Source: Pontibacter flavimaris (GTDB lineage Bacteria; Bacteroidota; Bacteroidia; Cytophagales; Hymenobacteraceae). Taken from it: 64,000 nt of DNA. Below are positions 15,825 through 24,284 of the stretch, in pieces (the stretch's first letter is position 1; each line of letters begins with the position of its first letter). Below the pieces are notes generated by a model that worked only from the letters and a program-made list of their open reading frames with translations, did no database searches and was not told where the DNA came from. Made by a program: the position numbers and the translations under genes. The stretch is from positions 186,001-250,000 of the forward strand of contig NZ_LVWA01000004.1 of assembly GCF_001907195.1 (NCBI RefSeq), written 5' to 3'.

Positions 15825-16848
15825 TGGCGGAAGTATGGCTACTTTGCTGTGTTACCGGTTTTGAGCGGCCCAGCATACTGGCTATAAAACTAATCACTCC
15901 CATTACAACGACCAAAAGTGTTTGCGAAGTATGGGCCAGCAGCGCGTAGGCCATGCCAGCCTCTTTGGGCACCCCGTAGAGCAGCAGCGTGGCCTGCACC
16001 ATCAGGTGATACACACCAATGCCGCCCTGCACCGGCGCCGCCATACCCAGCGTGCCCGCCAGCAGTACAGACAGCGCAGCGCCCCAGCCTAGTCCGGAAG
16101 TGGCCGGCAGCGCGTAGAACACGGCCAGGCTCATGCCATAGTACATCAGCCACACAAACACGGTGTGGCCCCAGAACGCAAACTGGTTCTCAAGCCTGGA
16201 GATGCTGAACACCCCCTCCAGCATGCCCTTGGCAAAATGCACTGCCTTCCGGAAGTATGCGTTCTGGCGCAGCAGGCTCAGGTAGCGCAGCACGACGGAA
16301 AGTATCAGCACCGCCGAAATGAGCATCACCCAGAACACCCAGTACAGCGAGCTTATACTTTGCTCCAGGCTCTCATACTTATCTGTAAGCAGGCTGAGGA
16401 AAAAATCGCGGATGCGGCCAAACTCCACCAGGAAGGTGAGCGCTATGACCAGCAGCAGCATCATCATGTCGATGATGCGCTCGGCTATCACGGTGCCAAA
16501 GCCCGTATTGATTGGCAGGTTGTCGGAGCGGCGCAGCATGCTGCAGCGTGCCACCTCCCCCATGCGGGGCAGCACCAGGTTGGCCAGATAGCCAACCATC
16601 ATGGCATTGTAGGTGTTGCGGAGCGGCGGGTTGTGGCCGGTGGGCCTGATCTGCATCTGCCAGCGCATGGCCCGGCTCAAGTAAGCCAGCACGCCCATCA
16701 GCACGGATACCATTACCCAGCCGTAGTCTGCGCTTTGGAACTCTGCCCACATTTTCTGGAAGTCCAGCTCCTTTAGCGCGTACCACATCAGAAACGCGGA
16801 CACGCCCAGCAGCAGCACATACTTCAGAAACGAGAGCAGTTTGTTCAT
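15802..16848 (-). CDS. Lysylphosphatidylglycerol synthase TM-region / UPF0104 membrane protein
   Basis: A 348-residue polytopic protein with about eight hydrophobic helices. The family pattern is visible as RWQMQIRPTG, NLVLPRMGEVARCSMLRR and AAPVQGGIGVYHLMVQATLLLYGVP. It corresponds to the flippase-like membrane domain of MprF without the aminoacyl-transfer domain. Such proteins are thought to move or anchor lipid-linked molecules. The location between panD (9 bases) and rfaE2 (overlap) suggests an envelope lipid or LPS role. The substrate is unknown. Confidence 0.85.
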   Translation of the reverse strand: MNKLLSFLKYVLLLGVSAFLMWYALKELDFQKMWAEFQSADYGWVMVSVLMGVLAYLSRAMRWQMQIRPTGHNPPLRNTYNAMMVGYLANLVLPRMGEVARCSMLRRSDNLPINTGFGTVIAERIIDMMMLLLVIALTFLVEFGRIRDFFLSLLTDKYESLEQSISSLYWVFWVMLISAVLILSVVLRYLSLLRQNAYFRKAVHFAKGMLEGVFSISRLENQFAFWGHTVFVWLMYYGMSLAVFYALPATSGLGWGAALSVLLAGTLGMAAPVQGGIGVYHLMVQATLLLYGVPKEAGMAYALLAHTSQTLLVVVMGVISFIASMLGRSKPVTQQSSHTSANAHELKG

Positions 16849-16857
16849 GCAGAAGGA

Positions 16858-17205
16858 TTATACCAGGCGGTTGTGCTGGTCCGGAAACACCAGCGTGGGC
16901 GTATGGGTCCTGGCGTCTTCGAATTTGATGCTGCAGTACGAGATGATGATCACCACATCGCCCACCTGCACCTTGCGGGCAGCGGGGCCGTTCAGGCAGA
17001 TGGTGCCGGTGCCGCGCTCGCCCTTGATCACGTAGGTCTCGAAGCGCTCCCCGTTGTTGATGTTCACGATCTGCACCTTCTCGTTCTCCAGGATGTTGGC
17101 GGCGTCCATCAGGTCCTCATCTACGGTGATGCTGCCCACATAGTGCAGCTCGGCCTGCGTAACCTTACAACGGTGGATTTTGGATTTTAAAACCTCAATA
17201 TACAT
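16858..17205 (-). CDS. panD: Aspartate 1-decarboxylase proenzyme
   Basis: A 115-residue pyruvoyl enzyme that makes beta-alanine for pantothenate. Self-cleavage is expected between Gly24 and Ser25 in [12 protein letters not shown], generating the pyruvoyl group. Lys9 and the [15 protein letters not shown] segment also match the family. It follows panC by 96 bases on the same strand, and a TAACTTTG box within that gap may give it its own promoter. Together with panC and the distant coaX (43180-43899) it covers most of the route from aspartate to phosphopantothenate. Confidence 0.96.
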   Translation of the reverse strand: MYIEVLKSKIHRCKVTQAELHYVGSITVDEDLMDAANILENEKVQIVNINNGERFETYVIKGERGTGTICLNGPAARKVQVGDVVIIISYCSIKFEDARTHTPTLVFPDQHNRLV

Positions 17206-17227
17206 GGTGTAATTTGTAATTGGAGCG

Positions 17228-17235
17228 CAAAGTTA
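17228..17235 (-). promoter_or_regulatory. -7 box for panD
   Basis: Minus-strand TAACTTTG lies 23 bases before the panD ATG. No good -33 element is visible. Confidence 0.4.
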
Positions 17236-17301
17236 GGCAATCGGCTGCATAATAACTACCAAGGCTTTCAGCTGCATACTACCTCTGTTCTCCTCAACAA
17301 T

Positions 17302-18156
17302 CTATACTTCGTTTAGATTCACCAGGATGTTGTCGATCAGGCGGACGGGGCCCACATAGGCGGCAATGCACAGCGCCGCCTCCTGCCCCGGCTGCACATC
17401 CGCCAGCGGCTGCAGCGTGTCGGGGTCCACGACCTCGAAGTACTCCAGCTTTATCTCCTTTGCACTTGCCAGGTAGGCCTCCACGGTCGCTTTTAAAGTA
17501 TAAACGGGCTTCCTGCCGAGCTGCCCTTTGGCCAGTTGCAGCGCGCCATGAAGCATGGTGGCCACCTGCCGCTGCCCTGTGTCCAGGCGCTTGTTCCGCG
17601 ACGACATGGCCAGCCCGTCCTCTTCGCGGATGGTGGGGTAGCGCACCACCTCCACATCAAAGCTCAGCCCCTGCACCAGTTGCTTCACAATGGCCACCTG
17701 CTGCAGGTCCTTCTGCCCGAAGTAGGCGCGGTGCGGCTGCACAAAATGGAAGAGCTTGCCTACCACGGTGGCCACCCCGTTGAAGTGGCCCGGGCGATGC
17801 TCGCCCTCCATCACGGCTTCCAGAGGCCCGAAACTAAACTGCAGCTTCGATTGTTGAATATATACCTCCTCTGCGTGCGGGGCAAACAGAATATCGCAGC
17901 CAACTGACTCCAGCAGCGCGGTGTCCTGCCCCAGGGTGCGGGGGTATAGCCTGTAATCGTCGGGGTTGTTGAACTGGGTGGGGTTAACGAAGATGCTGCA
18001 AACGGTAACGTCGTTCTCCTGCGCCGAGGCGCGCAGCAACTGCAGGTGCCCCTCGTGCAGGGCGCCCATGGTTGGCACAAAGCCGATACGCTTGCCGCTG
18101 CAGCGCAGAGCCTGCATACGATCCCGGATAATACTAACCCGCTCTATAACTTCCAT
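17302..18156 (-). CDS. panC: Pantothenate synthetase
   Basis: A 284-residue ATP-dependent ligase joining pantoate and beta-alanine. The nucleotide-binding PTMGALHEGHLQLL (HxGH), FVNPTQFNNPDDY, GKLFHFVQPHRAYFGQKD and RDEDGLA-like REEDGLAMSSRN (KMSKS-equivalent) are all present. The length is normal. It is the first gene of the minus-strand operon panC-panD-UPF0104-rfaE2-yugP. A TACTTTTG box at 18197-18204 is divergent from the promoter of the GT5-like gene at 18297. Confidence 0.96.
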   Translation of the reverse strand: MEVIERVSIIRDRMQALRCSGKRIGFVPTMGALHEGHLQLLRASAQENDVTVCSIFVNPTQFNNPDDYRLYPRTLGQDTALLESVGCDILFAPHAEEVYIQQSKLQFSFGPLEAVMEGEHRPGHFNGVATVVGKLFHFVQPHRAYFGQKDLQQVAIVKQLVQGLSFDVEVVRYPTIREEDGLAMSSRNKRLDTGQRQVATMLHGALQLAKGQLGRKPVYTLKATVEAYLASAKEIKLEYFEVVDPDTLQPLADVQPGQEAALCIAAYVGPVRLIDNILVNLNEV

Positions 18157-18196
18157 GTCGGTGGTGTGTGTTGTAATGATGCTCCTGTAAACCCGG

Positions 18197-18204
18197 CAAA
18201 AGTA
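18197..18204 (-). promoter_or_regulatory. -7 box for panC operon
   Basis: Minus-strand TACTTTTG (TAnnTTTG), 41 bases before the panC ATG. Confidence 0.5.
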
Positions 18205-18221
18205 AGTTGCAGCGTTTTAAA

Positions 18222-18252
18222 TTGAAAATCAGAATAAAAAATACTAATTTTG
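18222..18252 (+). promoter_or_regulatory. Promoter of GT5-like gene
   Basis: TTG at 18222-18224, a 20-base spacer and TAATTTTG at 18245-18252. The ATG follows 45 bases later. Confidence 0.6.
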
Positions 18253-18296
18253 CACGACCCTATACTGTTGCTTATTAAAATCTTAATTCCATACCC

Positions 18297-19109
18297 ATGT
18301 CTAAATTGCGAATCCTTTACGCCGCCACCGAGATCAATCCCTTCTTACAAACCACGAAAGTAGCAGAGTTCTTACAGACGCTGCCGCAGGGTATGCAGGA
18401 ACGAGGGATGGAGATCCGGATCTTTGTCCCGCGGTTCGGCCTCATTAACGAGCGCAAGAACCGTTTGCACGAAGTGGTGCGTCTGTCAGGCATCAACATC
18501 GCCGTGGGTGACGATGAAAAACCGCTGGTTATCAAGGTAGCCTCTATTCCGAACGCGAAGCTACAGGTTTATTTTATTGATAACGAAGATTATTTCCACA
18601 GAAAGTCGGTTTTCGTGGATAAGAACAACAAATTCCACCAGGACAACGACGAGCGCGCCATCTTCTTCTGCAAAGGTGTGCTGGAAACGGTAAAGAAACT
18701 AGGCTGGGCCCCCGACATTGTGCATTGCAACGACTGGATGACGGGCCTGATCCCGATGTACCTGAAAACCACCTACAAAAAGGACCCGATCTTCAAGGAC
18801 TCTAAGTCGATGTTCACGGTGTACAACAACAGCTACACGCACAAGTTCAGCGATGACCTGCTCGAGAAGGTGAAGATGCTCGACATTGACGACAGCATGC
18901 TGACGCACCTGGAGTCGGCCGACACGAACGGCTTTATTAAGTGCGGCATGGCGTACGCCGATTCGGTTATCAAGACGAACGAGGACTTCAGCGATAACAT
19001 CAACGCCCTGTTCTCTGACTTCATGAAGAAGAAAACCATCAGCACGGTTTGCGCCGACGACACACTTCTGGATAATTACTATAATTTGTATAACGAATTG
19101 AGTAAATAA
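18297..19109 (+). CDS. Glycogen/starch synthase N-terminal (GT5) domain protein, lacking the C-terminal half
   Basis: A 270-residue protein starting MSKLRILYAATEINPFLQTT, aligned by eye with the N-terminal Rossmann domain of GlgA. It keeps DYFHRKSVF, FFCKGVLETVKKLGW and DIVHCNDWMTGLIPMYLK. The canonical KTGGL loop near the N-terminus appears as QTTKV, and the whole second GT-B domain that binds ADP-glucose is missing. The frame ends naturally 140 bases before the terminator region, so this is not an obvious truncation. A glycosyltransferase activity is doubtful. It may be a regulator or structural partner. It is upstream of glmS on the same strand but separated by a terminator. Confidence 0.8.
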   Translation: MSKLRILYAATEINPFLQTTKVAEFLQTLPQGMQERGMEIRIFVPRFGLINERKNRLHEVVRLSGINIAVGDDEKPLVIKVASIPNAKLQVYFIDNEDYFHRKSVFVDKNNKFHQDNDERAIFFCKGVLETVKKLGWAPDIVHCNDWMTGLIPMYLKTTYKKDPIFKDSKSMFTVYNNSYTHKFSDDLLEKVKMLDIDDSMLTHLESADTNGFIKCGMAYADSVIKTNEDFSDNINALFSDFMKKKTISTVCADDTLLDNYYNLYNELSK

Positions 19110-19203
19110 ATCCGTCTGCCCTTCGCCCCCTTTTTACACTCTACGTAAAGTATAAAGGTGTAAGGGGTATTCTTGGCCAGGAGGTATAAAACAATATTAC
19201 AAG

Positions 19204-19253
19204 AGGCTGCCGCTTATATTACATTTTTGTGATAGAAGCGGCAGCCTTTTTTT
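19204..19253 (+). terminator. Terminator after GT5-like gene
   Basis: A 12-bp stem (AGGCTGCCGCTT / AAGCGGCAGCCT) followed by a run of seven T. Confidence 0.92.
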
Positions 19254-19353
19254 GTTTCACGCAAAGGGCTTACCGCAAAACAGTTATCACCTAAACCGCA
19301 ACTGAAAACACAAAGGTAAAGCGGAGAAGTGATAGAGATATACAAGAATTGGG

Positions 19354-19361
19354 TACATTTG
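19354..19361 (+). promoter_or_regulatory. -7 box for glmS
   Basis: TACATTTG (TAnnTTTG), 44 bases before the glmS ATG. The -33 region is weak. Confidence 0.5.
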
Positions 19362-19405
19362 CAGTTACCTATGTGATCCTATGTGTTAATAATTAAAAAA
19401 ATCCT

Positions 19406-21241
19406 ATGTGTGGAATTGTAGCTTACGTTGGGCACCGCGAAGCGAGCCCAATTATTATCAAAGGCCTCAAAAGGCTGGAGTACCGCGGGTACGACAGTGC
19501 GGGCATCGCGCTGATGAACGGCGATTTGAACGTTTACAAGAGAAAAGGCAAAGTGGCCGAACTGGAGGCTTTTATTGCTGAGCAGGACACGCACGGCAAC
19601 ATTGGCATGGGCCACACCCGCTGGGCCACCCACGGCGAGCCCAACGACGTGAACGCGCACCCGCATTACTCCACCTCGCGAAACATCGCCATCATTCACA
19701 ATGGCATCATCGAGAACTACGCCTCGCTTAAAAAGCTCCTGCTCGAGAAAGGCCATACGTTTCAGTCGGACACCGACTCGGAGGTGTTCATCAACCTGAT
19801 CGAGGACATCCGCGAGAATAACAACTGCACGCTGCCGGAGGCGGTGCGCCTGGCCATGCACGAGGTGGTAGGCGCCTATGCGATTGTGGTGCTGGCCAAA
19901 GACAGCCCCAACCAGCTGATCGCGGCCCGCAAGGGCAGCCCGCTGGTAGTGGGCATCGGCGAGGGCGAGTATTTCCTGGCATCAGACGCTACCCCAATCA
20001 TCGAGTACACCAACGAAGTGGTGTACCTGAACGACTACGAACTGGCGATCATCAACAACGGCGAGCTGGATATCCGTACCAAGGAGGACGTGAAGCAGAC
20101 GCCGTACGTGCAGCACCTGGAGATGGAGCTGGAATCGATTGAGAAAGGCGGCTATGAGCACTTCATGCTGAAGGAGATCTTTGAGCAGCCCCGCTCTATC
20201 CTGGACAGCATGCGCGGCCGCATGATTGCCGAGAGCAACCACATGATGATGGCGGGCATCCGCGAGTTTGAGAACAAGTTCGTGAACGCCGACCGAATTC
20301 TGATTGTGGCCTGCGGCACCTCCTGGCACGCCGGCCTGGTAGCTGAGTACCTGATAGAGGACCTGGCGCGCATCCCGGTGGAGGTGGAGTACGCCTCCGA
20401 GTTCCGCTACCGCAACCCGATCATCACCGAAAAGGACATCGTTATCGCTATTTCGCAGTCCGGTGAGACGGCTGACACGCTGGCGGCGCTGGAGCTGGCC
20501 AAGGCAAAGGGCGCTACGATCTTCGGCATCTGTAACGTGGTGGGCTCGTCTATTGCGAGGGCAACGGACGCCGGGGCTTACACGCACGCCGGCCCAGAGA
20601 TCGGGGTGGCCAGCACCAAGGCCTTCACGGCACAGGTAACCGTCCTCACGCTCATCGCCATGATCATTGGCAGCAAGCGCGGCACCCTGGAGACAACTAA
20701 GCTGCATGAGCTGATGGTGGAGTTGGAGACCATTCCCGCCAAAGTGGAGCAAGCGCTGAAGCTCAACGACCAGATCGTGGAGATTGCCGAGCAGTATAAG
20801 GACGCGACCAACTGCATTTACCTGGGCCGTGGCTATAACTTCCCGGTTGCCCTGGAAGGCGCGCTGAAGCTGAAGGAGATTTCCTACATCCATGCGGAAG
20901 GTTACCCTGCCGCCGAGATGAAGCACGGCCCGATCGCCCTGATTGACGAGCAGATGCCGGTGGTGGTTATCGCCACGAAGGACAGCTCGTATGAGAAGAT
21001 CGTTTCGAACGTGCAGGAGGTGAAGGCCCGAAAAGGCAAAATCATTGCCATTGTAACCGAGGGCGACACGACCATCCCGGCCATGGCTGACCACGTGGTC
21101 GAGATTCCGGAGACAAGCGAGCACCTGATGCCGCTACTGTCCGTTATTCCGCTGCAGCTGCTGTCTTACCACATCGCGGTGATGCGCGGCTGTAACGTAG
21201 ACCAGCCTCGCAACCTGGCCAAGTCGGTGACGGTGGAGTAA
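19406..21241 (+). CDS. glmS: Glutamine-fructose-6-phosphate aminotransferase (isomerizing)
   Basis: A 611-residue enzyme making glucosamine-6-phosphate, the entry to peptidoglycan and LPS amino sugars. Cys2 in MCGIVAYVGHR is the glutaminase nucleophile after Met removal, and EYRGYDSAG, HTRWATHGEPN and HNGIIEN follow. The isomerase half has two SIS domains, with VACGTSWHAGLVAEY, ISQSGETADTLAAL, LGRGYNFPVALEGALKLKE and AEGYPAAEMKHGPIA. The C-terminus DQPRNLAKSVTVE is the conserved tail. It is a single gene flanked by terminators on both sides. No glmS ribozyme is seen in its 5' region. Confidence 0.98.
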   Translation: MCGIVAYVGHREASPIIIKGLKRLEYRGYDSAGIALMNGDLNVYKRKGKVAELEAFIAEQDTHGNIGMGHTRWATHGEPNDVNAHPHYSTSRNIAIIHNGIIENYASLKKLLLEKGHTFQSDTDSEVFINLIEDIRENNNCTLPEAVRLAMHEVVGAYAIVVLAKDSPNQLIAARKGSPLVVGIGEGEYFLASDATPIIEYTNEVVYLNDYELAIINNGELDIRTKEDVKQTPYVQHLEMELESIEKGGYEHFMLKEIFEQPRSILDSMRGRMIAESNHMMMAGIREFENKFVNADRILIVACGTSWHAGLVAEYLIEDLARIPVEVEYASEFRYRNPIITEKDIVIAISQSGETADTLAALELAKAKGATIFGICNVVGSSIARATDAGAYTHAGPEIGVASTKAFTAQVTVLTLIAMIIGSKRGTLETTKLHELMVELETIPAKVEQALKLNDQIVEIAEQYKDATNCIYLGRGYNFPVALEGALKLKEISYIHAEGYPAAEMKHGPIALIDEQMPVVVIATKDSSYEKIVSNVQEVKARKGKIIAIVTEGDTTIPAMADHVVEIPETSEHLMPLLSVIPLQLLSYHIAVMRGCNVDQPRNLAKSVTVE

Positions 21242-21262
21242 CCTGCCAAGTATAAGAACAGA

Positions 21263-21293
21263 AAAGGGAGCTACATGTAGCTCCCTTTTTTAT
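21263..21293 (+). terminator. Terminator of glmS
   Basis: Near-perfect palindrome AAAGGGAGCTA CATG TAGCTCCCTTT followed by more T residues. It can work in both directions, and the convergent gene ends at 21305. Confidence 0.92.
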
Positions 21294-21304
21294 GCCTGCT
21301 GTGG

Positions 21305-21931
21305 TTAGTCCCGGTTGTAGGCCAACGAGTCCAGGAACAGCTGTATCAGCTTATCATCCTCATGGTCATACGCTGCGTTGAGCATGGTGATAAAGATGAT
21401 GCCTTCGTTCTCGCCGCCCAAAGCCGCCACCGTGTAGCGCTGCACATCGCTGCCATACGTTAGCTCCACCGATTTACCTTTCGCCTGCTGCCCTGACTTT
21501 AGCCTGCGCTCAAACGGCTGTTCAGTTATACTATAGCCAAAGCTCACCTCCTCGTTTGTCACCTCCTTCAGCATCAGGTCCACCAGCTCGGTGGGGTTGA
21601 TGGTTTTATACTTCTGCACCAGCACGCCGTTGCCGTTGGCCGTTACAAGGGTTATCTGCTCCAGGTCCGGGTCGGGTGTGGCGAAGGCAGGTTGAAGCCC
21701 CTTCGGGTACTGCAGCGAGATCCAATCGTCCTGGTAAGTCAGGATGTCTTTCTGCTGCACGGCCACTGTTACCTCCTTGCCGTTAGCGAGCTTCATCTTA
21801 TACTCTTTCCCCAGGGCTATGTCAGTGGTTTTGCCGTTGATGGTGATCTCGTAATTGGCGGCCTCGTTGACTTGAGCTGTGGTGGCGCCGCCGGTCAGGC
21901 AAAGTATGAATACGAGTAAAGCTGCTCTCAT
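21305..21931 (-). CDS. Exported hypothetical protein
   Basis: A 208-residue protein from the ATG at 21931, chosen because it starts a signal peptide (MRAALLVFILCLTGGATTAQ). The longer frame to 22048 is out of keeping with this. The mature protein begins NEAANYEITINGKTTDIALG, has repeated short beta-like segments, and ends HEDDKLIQLFLDSLAYNRD. No catalytic motif or named domain is recognised. It is predicted to be periplasmic. It converges with glmS across a shared terminator, and its upstream side is a repeat mosaic. Confidence 0.72.
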   Translation of the reverse strand: MRAALLVFILCLTGGATTAQVNEAANYEITINGKTTDIALGKEYKMKLANGKEVTVAVQQKDILTYQDDWISLQYPKGLQPAFATPDPDLEQITLVTANGNGVLVQKYKTINPTELVDLMLKEVTNEEVSFGYSITEQPFERRLKSGQQAKGKSVELTYGSDVQRYTVAALGGENEGIIFITMLNAAYDHEDDKLIQLFLDSLAYNRD

Positions 21932-22407
21932 TGAGGTGGGATGAAGGATGCTTGAGGCGCTCAAGATAAGGAATGCGGGAGCAATATAGAAGTATAGGGA
22001 TTTAAAAGTATTTCGATGGCAGGAGTTTATACTTTGGCTATACTTCATACTTCGGCTATACTTCCTTATCCATAGTCACGGCTTCCTTCTACTTGACACA
22101 AGCTATACTTTCAAAACACCGCTGATCCTGTAGTTCCCACAAACCTACCGTTTCATTTCATACTTTGGTGCTCTCAAGCCCGAGAGGGCTCGTCCTCGGG
22201 CATCGCGCTGTGTTCCCTTCCTTTGCTACCCTCCGGTCGCAATGCCCTTACGGGCACCGGAATCTCACAAGGCGCTCAACCCAAGGACTGGAAACATATC
22301 CGATAGCTGCGGCTTATGCAACTTGAACAAAACTCCCCTCCTTGGACAAGGAGGGGAAGGGGTGGTTGGACCCGGTACTGCAAAATCTTAATATCCTAGG
22401 CTATATT
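21932..22407. repeat. Intergenic repeat mosaic
   Basis: No gene. It opens with clustered TATACTT words (around 22028-22060), followed by a minus-oriented copy of the 215-bp repeat (22099-22312). A CTTGGACAAGGAGGGG / GGGGTGGTTGGA segment of the C/G-rich module lies just before the 3HCDH-like gene. Confidence 0.8.
22099..22312 (-). repeat. Dispersed 215-bp structured repeat, copy 2
   Basis: Read on the minus strand it runs from the CGATAGCTG end to the GAAAGTATAGCTTG end. It holds the core CAGCGCGATGCC and the hairpin AGCCC TCTC GGGCT. The middle (CCGGTGCCCGTAAGGGC) resembles copy 5 more than copy 1. Confidence 0.8.
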
Positions 22408-23085
22408 TTAGAAGCTCTCCCCTTTCAGGTACTTTGTCTTCAGCAGGGGGCAGACCTTGTAGCGCTCTTCTTTGGTGTCTTCGTACACCGCCTGCAGCAC
22501 CTCGTACACAATTTTCACACCGATCTGGTTGGCCCATTCAAAGGGGCCTTTCGGGTAGTTGGTGCCCAGTTTCATACCCAGGTCTATGTCACTGATTCCG
22601 GCTGTCTGCTCCTGCAACGTATAACAGGCCTCGTTGATGATCATGCAGAGGATACGGGGCGTCACCAGGCCTACACGGTCATCCACCAGCAAATACTCCG
22701 TGCCCAGCGCCTGGCATACTTCCTGCAGCTTCGCTTCGCAGCCCTTGTGCAGTATGCTCACCTCCAGCACCGGACGGTTAAACAGTGTGGGGAGGCCGTT
22801 AAAGCCTATAAGCGCGCACGGTTGCTCCAGTTCTGCCTGCCTGGCCAGTGCGGCCAGTTGCACGGTGGCGGCGTTGCAGAACACCACCTGGTTCGGCGCG
22901 TATAGGCTCAGGCGCTCCGGGTTCTCGTGCAGCAGGAAGTCGAACACCACATCGGCTGGTTTCAGTTGCTCATCCAGCAGGCCATGGCTGTGCAGGAAAG
23001 TATAACGCACGCCTTCCCGCTCCTCCTGAAACTTTTGCTTGAACTCAGTGGCCATTTCCGGACCAGACAAAACAACGATGTGCAT
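22408..23085 (-). CDS. 3-hydroxyacyl-CoA dehydrogenase C-terminal-domain protein
   Basis: A 225-residue protein from the ATG at 23085 (MHIVVLSGPEMATEF). The C-terminal 100 residues match the 3HCDH helical domain: RILCMIINEACYTLQE, ISDIDLGMKLGTNYPKGPFEWA and IVYEVLQAVYED. The N-terminal half is Rossmann-like but lacks the GxGxxG dinucleotide loop, where LSGPEMA is found instead, and is shorter than usual. So NAD binding is doubtful and the enzyme may be non-classical. It is divergent from ridA. Automated annotation would probably call it 3-hydroxybutyryl-CoA dehydrogenase. Confidence 0.78.
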   Translation of the reverse strand: MHIVVLSGPEMATEFKQKFQEEREGVRYTFLHSHGLLDEQLKPADVVFDFLLHENPERLSLYAPNQVVFCNAATVQLAALARQAELEQPCALIGFNGLPTLFNRPVLEVSILHKGCEAKLQEVCQALGTEYLLVDDRVGLVTPRILCMIINEACYTLQEQTAGISDIDLGMKLGTNYPKGPFEWANQIGVKIVYEVLQAVYEDTKEERYKVCPLLKTKYLKGESF

Positions 23086-23093
23086 ATTTTCAG

Positions 23094-23101
23094 TACATTT
23101 G
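23094..23101 (+). promoter_or_regulatory. -7 box for ridA
   Basis: TACATTTG (TAnnTTTG), 32 bases before the ridA ATG, in the divergent gap. No clear -33. Confidence 0.4.
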
Positions 23102-23133
23102 ATAGTAAAGGTACAAACTAAAACAGAATCTCT

Positions 23134-23514
23134 ATGGCACATACCATCATCAACTCACCTAAGGCTCCGGCTCCTATCGGGCCATACAGCCAGGCAACTA
23201 TGGCTAACGGCATACTTTATGTTTCCGGCCAGATCCCGTTGAACCAGGAAACCGGCGAACTGGTAAGCAGCAGCATCGAAGAAGAAACACACATGGTCAT
23301 GAAAAACCTGCAGTTTATACTTGCCGAGGCTGGCATGAACTTCAGCAACGTGGTTAAGTGCTCTATTTTTGTGAAGGACCTGAACAACTTCGGGAAGATC
23401 AACGAGACCTACGGCAGCTACTTCAGCAGCAACCCGCCCGCCCGCGAAACCGTGGAGGTGAGCCGCCTGCCAAAGGATGTGAACGTGGAGATCTCCTGCA
23501 TCGCAGTGAAATAG
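23134..23514 (+). CDS. ridA: RidA family 2-iminobutanoate/2-iminopropanoate deaminase
   Basis: A 126-residue member of the YjgF/YER057c/UK114 family, which hydrolyses reactive imine intermediates released by PLP enzymes. The full signature is visible: SPKAPAPIGPYSQAT, LYVSGQIPLNQETG, VVKCSIFVKDLNNFGKIN, and PPARETVEVSRLPKD with the substrate-binding Arg. It is a cytosolic trimer in characterised members. It is a single gene divergent from the 3HCDH-like gene, and a repeat mosaic lies downstream. Confidence 0.95.
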   Translation: MAHTIINSPKAPAPIGPYSQATMANGILYVSGQIPLNQETGELVSSSIEEETHMVMKNLQFILAEAGMNFSNVVKCSIFVKDLNNFGKINETYGSYFSSNPPARETVEVSRLPKDVNVEISCIAVK

Positions 23515-23702
23515 GTTCGTGAGACAAAGGATTTCTTGACAAAGGACAGGGAGGAAAGTATGGCTTCTCTGTCTTTTGTGTTTTTATACTTTATCCAACC
23601 ACCCCTGGCCCCTCCCCCGAAACAAGTTCGGGATCCGAGACTTGGCTAAGGCGGGGAGTCTGCTGTTGCTGAAGTATAAGTTGCATAGTTGCTGGTATCT
23701 TG

Positions 23703-23723
23703 CGGACAGGTCGCGACCTGTCC
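23703..23723. repeat. GCGGACAGG palindrome
   Basis: GCGGACAGG TCGCGA CCTGTCC, with AAAGTATAAA shortly after. Confidence 0.75.
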
Positions 23724-23787
23724 CTACAAAGTATAAACCTGCCACTCCCGAGAGGGGAATTTATACTTGTTGTATCGCTAAAGCCGT

Positions 23788-24043
23788 GGCTATCGAAAAC
23801 TGACTCCAGCCTTTGGGTGGGGGTAGGGGCCCTCGACAAAGAGCGCCTATGCGGGTTTTTCCGGTGACGAGCGACAGCGAGGCATTGCGACGTTAGGAGC
23901 AAAGGAAAAGCTCCCAGCGCGATGCCCTTATCGAGGGCCCCTACCCCCAAGGCGAGGCCTCCCGGCCTTGAGGGCACAAAAGCCAGAGATGAAACAAGTA
24001 GGTTGTAAAGCCGTGGATGAACGGCTGTTAGAAAGTATAGCTT
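23788..24043 (+). repeat. Dispersed 215-bp structured repeat, copy 3 (with insertion)
   Basis: The same order of blocks as copy 1, but longer. Two fragments of the C-rich module (GGGGGTAGGGGCCCTCGAC and GAGGGCCCCTACCCCC) have been inserted on either side of the core CAGCGCGATGCC, so repeats are nested in repeats. Confidence 0.8.
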
Positions 24044-24079
24044 GGACCAAGTGGAAGGCAGTCGCTATGTAAGTATAAA

Positions 24080-24126
24080 GGCACAAGCGGACGTCCCGAA
24101 ATGCTCCGGGACTTTCAGCTTGCGCC
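24080..24126 (+). repeat. 47-nt double stem-loop repeat
   Basis: Same as 3658-3704 with a perfect inner hairpin CCCG...CGGG. Confidence 0.85.
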
Positions 24127-24284
24127 AGAATAGGTATAAGAGAGTATAGCTCAAGTATAAGTATGCCTCTGCGAGCCAGTCGGGTTGCATACCCGACACC
24201 ATCATAGGATACAAGTCTGAAGACTTGCATCAGGGATGCCTAAAGTATAACTTTCTAACTTTTTAACCTCCTAACTTTCCAACT

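Larger units (their letters stand above)
23515..24284. repeat. Intergenic repeat mosaic
   Basis: No gene. In order it holds a C-rich run (23595), the GCGGACAGG palindrome (23703-23723), 215-bp repeat copy 3 (23788-24043) and the 47-nt stem-loop (24080-24126). Two perfect small hairpins follow, GTCGGG...CCCGAC near 24180 and CAAGTCTGAAGACTTG near 24211. A short-period AT-rich tract of AACTTTCTAACTTT type (24249-24284) touches the stop of the next gene. AAGTATA words separate most modules. Confidence 0.85.

Noticed and set aside
19260-19405. Possible glmS ribozyme or GlmZ-type leader
   Set aside because: The 5' region is short, starts at a normal promoter box and lacks the ribozyme core.
19982-21124. 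A 380-residue minus-strand frame
   Set aside because: Antisense shadow of glmS.
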